Source of the DNA: CAZNSX01 sp964575845
GTDB lineage: Bacteria; UBA8248; CAZNSX01
Direction: 5' to 3'
DNA: 64,000 bases
NCBI GenBank assembly: GCA_964575845.1
Contig: CAZNSX010000004.1
Coordinates: 310,001-374,000 of the forward strand
Numbering within the stretch: the stretch's first letter is position 1; the number at the start of each line of letters is the position of its first letter. The translations under genes and the position numbers were made by a program. Under the pieces are notes generated by a model. The model searched no databases. It was not told the origin of the DNA and saw nothing but the letters and a program-made list of their open reading frames with translations. Of the stretch, positions 60,136 through 64,000 are shown one piece after another.

Positions 60136-61308
60136 TCAACGGGCAGGAACTTCTAGCTCCCGCCCCCCGATGCGGACCCGCTGCTCTGTGCGCTCGACAA
60201 GCAGTGGGCTGTAATGGTAGTAAAGCTCCGTTCTTACGATAGCTCCCTCTCCGGGCTTCAGCTTGAAGGTGAAGGTCTCGCGGCGCATCTCCATTGGGGC
60301 CAGCCGGTTATCGCGCATGACCTGAGCTGCATCCAGGAAGAGGTCGCTGTCGATGGTTATGGGCTCTCCCTCAGAGTCCGCCAGTTGCCTCTGATAGACC
60401 ATCCGTTGGGTAAGGGTGCGCCCTGCGGTGGTGAGGGCCGTGACATCCAGGATGAGCTTCTTTGTCGGAAGACCCGTGGGGACCATGTGGCCTGCTCCAG
60501 CATTCCTGAGAAGAACCTCTACCCTGAGCTCCTCCCCCTCCCGCACGGGGGATTTAACCTCAACCTCTATGGCGCGCCTTAGCTGCTCCAGGGAGGAAGC
60601 GCCGGTTATGCGGTGCTGGTTGATAAGCCGGGCCCCCCCTTCTTTCTCCCCGCGTGTCACCTCCCCCGGAATGAGGGGCATGTGGCAGCTCTGACAGCTC
60701 TTCCCCTCCCGGGACATGGGGCTCTTCAGCCATTCGGAATAGGTGGTAAAAATGCTCACCCCCTTGGGGCTCTTGTACTCGTGGCATCCGGCGCAGAAAA
60801 GAGACTGGGTGAAGAGAGGGGAAGGGCTCGTGCCGTGAGCCTCGGTGCTATTTCCCTTCCCAGGCCCCCGCATCATGAGACCCGGCTCTAGCTCAAAGGG
60901 GGAAGGCTCCTTGTTGAGATTCACCCCCTTTACCGAGTGGCAGAAATCGCAGGTAATTCCCTCTCTGCTTATGTCGTTCTCAAGACCGTAGTCTCCGGTG
61001 GCCGCGGCGACTGGGGCATGACACCTGAGGCAGATGGTTTCAACCTTTCCACGGGTACGCAGGTAGACCTCCATGTAGGAGGCCTTGAAGATGGGCTCCG
61101 AGTAGGAGTTGGCATGCAGGCTTTTGCGCCAGTTCTGATAAATGTCATAGTGGCAACTTCCGCAGATTATGCTGGAGGTATAGCCCGCGGGGGATACCCG
61201 AAGGAGAGGCCTTTCCATCGGGGCCCTCTGAGCCCAAGAATAGGGAGGGCCTGAAAGGATAAAGGTTAATGCCAGCGCTAGAAGCCAGCTTCTCTTAATC
61301 GACCACAT
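60136..61308 (-). CDS. Five-haem c-type cytochrome (cytochrome c554-like)
   Basis: 390 residues with a signal peptide ending near SWAQ. Five haem sites: CGSCH, CLRCH, CDFCH, CAGCH, CQSCH, with an N-terminal cytochrome c552/c554-like layout. The C-terminal 170 residues are haem-free and beta-rich (VEVLLRNAGAGHMVPTGLP), a pattern seen in several exported multihaem proteins. First gene of the Rieske/cytochrome b operon; likely electron acceptor or donor for it. Confidence 0.87.
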   Translation of the reverse strand: MWSIKRSWLLALALTFILSGPPYSWAQRAPMERPLLRVSPAGYTSSIICGSCHYDIYQNWRKSLHANSYSEPIFKASYMEVYLRTRGKVETICLRCHAPVAAATGDYGLENDISREGITCDFCHSVKGVNLNKEPSPFELEPGLMMRGPGKGNSTEAHGTSPSPLFTQSLFCAGCHEYKSPKGVSIFTTYSEWLKSPMSREGKSCQSCHMPLIPGEVTRGEKEGGARLINQHRITGASSLEQLRRAIEVEVKSPVREGEELRVEVLLRNAGAGHMVPTGLPTKKLILDVTALTTAGRTLTQRMVYQRQLADSEGEPITIDSDLFLDAAQVMRDNRLAPMEMRRETFTFKLKPGEGAIVRTELYYHYSPLLVERTEQRVRIGGRELEVPAR

Positions 61309-61707
61309 TTTCTCCCGGGCCCTTCAGAAAAACCATCCTTTTGCATCAGGCCTCGTTACGAGGCCCGGCGCAGGGAATTTTCCCGTCCCCAAGGGGTTTC
61401 AGGGGTTAACTGAAGCCGGAAATATCAGGACTGACCCCGCACGCTGGGCTCGCAGGCATAAGCCTGCTCCGCCCACCCCCGTGGAAGAGTCTTCCTTATT
61501 TCGGAAACACGAAGGCGAATTTTAGCCTCTGCCTCTTACTATGTCAAGAGATTTGTGAGAAAAAGATCATTCCTTGATCCTTGAAGCAGGTCGCTGAATT
61601 ATCCGGCTTTTCGAGCTACGCTTATGTAATATAATAGCCTCTCAATTCTGGCGGGTAGTCGTTGAGTCGGCTAAAGGACGAGGCGTAGTCTTCCTGCAAA
61701 AGCTGCC
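61309..61707. other. Divergent intergenic region between the cytochrome operon and the 2-oxoacid dehydrogenase operon
   Basis: 399 bases. A perfect stem GGCCTCG/CGAGGCC with a TTA loop lies at 61349-61365 in the cytochrome leader. TATAAT at 61630-61635 probably belongs to the E1 alpha promoter. No gene supported. Confidence 0.5.
61630..61635 (+). promoter_or_regulatory. Possible -10 element for the 2-oxoacid dehydrogenase operon
   Basis: TATAAT with TG upstream (TATGTAATATAAT context), 73 bases before the E1 alpha ATG. No good -35 hexamer. Confidence 0.35.
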
Positions 61708-62769
61708 ATGCAAAAAAAAGGCTCTTCAAATCCCAAAGGTGCCGCGGCGGTCCCCACGCCCAGGGCTGCGGCTCGCCCTGGGGCGAAGGCCCGGAATGAG
61801 ACTTCACTGGGAAGAGAGGAGCTGCTTGACCTTTACTACTACCTGAGACTAACTCGGGGCGTGGAAGACCGGGTCCGCATCCTCTACCGCCAGGGAAAGA
61901 TTGTGGGCGGGGTCTACCTGAGCCGCGGTCAGGAGGCCATCTCCGTTGGGGCTTCCTATTCCCTTTCCCCTCAGGATGTCATTGCCCCCACCCATCGGGA
62001 CATGGGGGTTTTTTTGCTGCGGGGCATAACTCCCGGGGAGGCAATAGCCCAGTATCTGGGCAAGGCGACCGGACCCTCCCGGGGGAGAGACGGGAACATT
62101 CACATAGGCGACATAAAGCGTGGGCTCATCGGCTTTGTGAGCATGCTGGCTGATAACATCCCCGTTGCTGTGGGCATCGCTCTTTCCTTCCAGATCCGCC
62201 GCGAGAGCAGGGTGGCTATGGTCACTTTCGGGGATGGGGGGGCGAGCCGGGGTGATTTTCATGAGGGGCTCAACTTTGCGGGCGTCAGAAAGCTTCCCGT
62301 GGTCTTCGTCTGCAACAATAACCAGTATGCCTACTCCACGCCGCTTAAGGACCAGATGGCCATAGCCGATATTGCCGACCGGGCTCAGGCCTACGGCTTT
62401 CCCGGTCAGGTGGTGGATGGAAATGATGTCATCGCCGTCTATGAGGCTGCCCGGGCCGCTGTGGATAGGGCCCGCTCGGGCGAGGGGCCGACGCTCATAG
62501 AGTGCAAGACCTTCAGGATGAGCGGCCACTCCGAGCACGACGATGCCTTCTATGTGCCCAAGGAGCTTTTCGCCGAGTGGGAGAAGAGGGACCCCATCCT
62601 GCTCTTGGAGCGCTTCCTTCAGGAGAGGGACCTCCTCGGGCCCCAGGAGAAGCAAGCCGTTGAGGAGCGGATAAAAAAAGAGATAGACGACGGTGTAGCC
62701 TTTGGGCTGGAGAGTCCTCTCCCCGAAAAGGAGGACCTCTTCAAGGATGTCTACGCCGGGGGTTCATGA
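61708..62769 (+). CDS. pdhA: 2-oxoacid (pyruvate-type) dehydrogenase E1 component, alpha subunit
   Basis: 353 residues. ThDP-binding motif GDGGASRGDFHEGLNFAG ending in NNQYAYSTP, plus the phosphorylation-loop-like region SGHSEHDDAF. An N-terminal Lys/Ala/Pro-rich extension of about 35 residues (KGAAAVPTPRAAARPGAK) is unusual and resembles E2 linkers. E1 alpha-E1 beta-E2 order; pyruvate is most likely, but acetoin or branched-chain 2-oxoacids cannot be excluded from sequence alone. Confidence 0.9.
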   Translation: MQKKGSSNPKGAAAVPTPRAAARPGAKARNETSLGREELLDLYYYLRLTRGVEDRVRILYRQGKIVGGVYLSRGQEAISVGASYSLSPQDVIAPTHRDMGVFLLRGITPGEAIAQYLGKATGPSRGRDGNIHIGDIKRGLIGFVSMLADNIPVAVGIALSFQIRRESRVAMVTFGDGGASRGDFHEGLNFAGVRKLPVVFVCNNNQYAYSTPLKDQMAIADIADRAQAYGFPGQVVDGNDVIAVYEAARAAVDRARSGEGPTLIECKTFRMSGHSEHDDAFYVPKELFAEWEKRDPILLLERFLQERDLLGPQEKQAVEERIKKEIDDGVAFGLESPLPEKEDLFKDVYAGGS

Positions 62770-62770
62770 G

Positions 62771-63745
62771 ATGGGACTCGTGACTTACATAGAGGCCATC
62801 AGCCAGGCCCTCTGGGAGGAGATGGAGCGGGACCCTGACGTCTTCCTCCTGGGGGAGGATATAGGGGTTTACGGGGGTGCCTTCAAGGTAACCAAGGGCT
62901 TTTACGACCATTTCGGGCCCGACAGAGTCATCGATACCCCCATCTCGGAGGCTCTGATCGTGGGGGCTTCTGCAGGAGCGGCCATCATGGGCATGAGGCC
63001 TGTGGCCGAGATGCAGTTTGCCGACTTCATCTCCTGCGGGTTCGACCAGGTGGTGAACCAGGCGGCCACGACATATTACCGCTGGGGAGCGGCCGTGCCG
63101 ATGGTGATACGGCTCCCTTCGGGAGGTGGGGTTCACGGCGGTCCCTTTCACTCCCAGAACCCCGAGGCCTGGTTCGTACACGCTCCGGGCCTCAAAGTGG
63201 TTGCCCCGGCGACCGCCTATGACGCCAAGGGCCTCCTCAAGGCCGCCATCCGGGACAATAACCCTGTGCTTTATTTCGAGAATAAATACCTCTACCGGCG
63301 AGTCAAGGAGGAACTCCCGGAGGAGGACTTCACTGTTCCCCTGGGCCAGGGGACGGTGAGACGCGAGGGAGAAGAGCTTTCCATCATCACGTATGGCTCC
63401 ATGGTCCACCGGGCTCTCGAGGTGGCCGAGACGCTGGAGAGGGAAGGGAAATCCATAGAAGTGGTGGACCTCAGAAGCCTCAAGCCCCTTGATAAGAACC
63501 TCATCCTCGAGTCGGTCAAGAAGACAAACAAGGCGATCATCCTCCATGAGGACCACCTTACCTGCGGCATGGGTGCAGAGGTGGCGGCCATCCTGGCCGA
63601 GGAGGCCTTCGACTATCTGGATGGCCCCCTCGTGCGCATAGCCGCACCCGATACGCCTGTGCCCTACAGCCCGCCTCTGGAGGAGGCCTATATCCCTCAA
63701 CTACCCCTTATACTGGAGAAAGCCCGGGAGCTCTTGGCCTATTGA
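62771..63745 (+). CDS. pdhB: 2-oxoacid (pyruvate-type) dehydrogenase E1 component, beta subunit
   Basis: 324 residues from ATG 62771, two bases after the E1 alpha stop. VFLLGEDIGVYGGAFKVT, DTPISEALIVGASAGAA, RLPSGGGVHGGPFHSQ and the C-terminal transketolase domain (VVDLRSLKPLDK, HEDHLTCGMGAEVAAIL) are diagnostic. Pairs with E1 alpha to decarboxylate the 2-oxoacid and acylate the lipoyl group of E2. Confidence 0.93.
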   Translation: MGLVTYIEAISQALWEEMERDPDVFLLGEDIGVYGGAFKVTKGFYDHFGPDRVIDTPISEALIVGASAGAAIMGMRPVAEMQFADFISCGFDQVVNQAATTYYRWGAAVPMVIRLPSGGGVHGGPFHSQNPEAWFVHAPGLKVVAPATAYDAKGLLKAAIRDNNPVLYFENKYLYRRVKEELPEEDFTVPLGQGTVRREGEELSIITYGSMVHRALEVAETLEREGKSIEVVDLRSLKPLDKNLILESVKKTNKAIILHEDHLTCGMGAEVAAILAEEAFDYLDGPLVRIAAPDTPVPYSPPLEEAYIPQLPLILEKARELLAY

Positions 63746-63773
63746 GGGGTGAAAAGCCTGAGGAGGAGAAGCT

Positions 63774-64000
63774 ATGGCGGTGGACGTGATTATGCCTCAG
63801 ATGGGCGAGAGCGTGGTTGAGGGCACCGTTTCCAAGTGGCTTAAGAAGGAGGGGGAAGAAGTAAAAGAGGATGAGCCCCTCCTTGAGATCACTACCGACA
63901 AGATAGATGTGGAGCTCCCGTCGCCAGCGGCGGGGGTGCTGGGCAGTATCCTGGTCAAGGAGGGGGAGACGGTCAAAGTGGGCGCGACCCTCGCTCAGAT
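63774..64000 (+). CDS. 2-oxoacid dehydrogenase E2, lipoyl domain (truncated by window end)
   Basis: Only the first ~75 codons are present. Lipoyl domain with MPQMGESVVEGTV at the start and the lipoylated Lys in TTDKIDVE near residue 43. AGGAGGAGAA precedes ATG 63774. Acyltransferase core lies outside the window. Confidence 0.92.
   Translation, partial: MAVDVIMPQMGESVVEGTVSKWLKKEGEEVKEDEPLLEITTDKIDVELPSPAAGVLGSILVKEGETVKVGATLAQ

Noticed and set aside
1..64000. CRISPR arrays, insertion sequences, prophage or attachment sites
   Set aside because: No regularly spaced repeats, transposase, integrase or phage genes were seen.

Overview
The window is about 60 percent GC and densely packed, with short gaps, many 4-base start/stop overlaps and divergent operons. 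It looks like one chromosome piece of a Gram-negative, respiring, probably sediment- or groundwater-type bacterium. Genes of the kind common in Desulfobacterota, Nitrospirota, Acidobacteriota and NC10-like lineages are mixed together: multihaem c cytochromes, a Rieske/cytochrome b complex, an amidase-GerMN pair, PHP-UvrD helicase, and bacillithiol genes bshA and bshC. I cannot place it more precisely without phylogeny. I see no CRISPR array, insertion sequence, rRNA or replication origin.

Layout. 1-3150: protein quality-control block (clpX, cut by the window edge, clpP, tig), read leftward behind tRNA-Leu and tRNA-Lys, with a consensus-like promoter in front of tRNA-Lys. 3327-8499: an MFS transporter, a PHP-UvrD fusion helicase, and an AT-rich patch with a NYN-domain putative RNase preceded by a promoter, two hairpins and an intrinsic terminator. 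8879-16949: ychF, then a leftward cell-envelope/sugar set (NagZ-like hexosaminidase, PIG-L deacetylase, MshA-like glycosyltransferase, two GNAT-type proteins, AmgK-like sugar kinase, sugar isomerase/epimerase). 16997-22958: hrcA-grpE-dnaJ behind a CIRCE operator but with no dnaK, then rsmE, purD and a membrane protein. 23279-28952: methyltransferases, a hydrolase remnant, a crotonase, a Na/Ca exchanger, and an overlapping pair of ParB-like protein and spore-photolyase-like radical SAM protein.

29240-39662: bioA, amidase plus GerMN, lipoproteins, a second MFS transporter, and a three-gene operon of HDAC-family protein, an EF-G interrupted by a frameshift in a G10 tract, and a methyltransferase. 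39731-46560: a radical SAM protein and a leftward operon 3-hydroxyacyl-CoA dehydrogenase, acyl-CoA dehydrogenase, amidohydrolase, bshC, bshA. 46834-50952: Lrp regulator, pdxJ, argD and a radical SAM protein with a C-terminal Cys pair. 51379-61308: a 10-gene electron-transfer region in two operons. One has a five-haem cytochrome, Rieske, split cytochrome b (b6 and subunit IV type) and a nine-haem anchored cytochrome. The other has a triheme c7, Fe-S subunit, NrfD-like membrane subunit, a TAT-exported molybdopterin-family subunit with glycine where the Mo ligand should be, and a 12-haem NapC-like cytochrome. 61708-64000: 2-oxoacid dehydrogenase E1 alpha, E1 beta and the start of E2.

Best leads for something new: (1) the electron-transfer region, where a Qrc-like quinone module without a Mo ligand sits beside a multihaem Rieske/cytochrome b complex (at least 29 CxxCH sites); (2) the promoter-small RNA-terminator-NYN nuclease arrangement at 7779-8499; (3) the ParB/radical SAM pair at 26864-28952; (4) the G10 frameshift in the EF-G gene at 36502-36511. 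Positions, motifs and missing residues are read from the sequence; functional roles are inferred from families.
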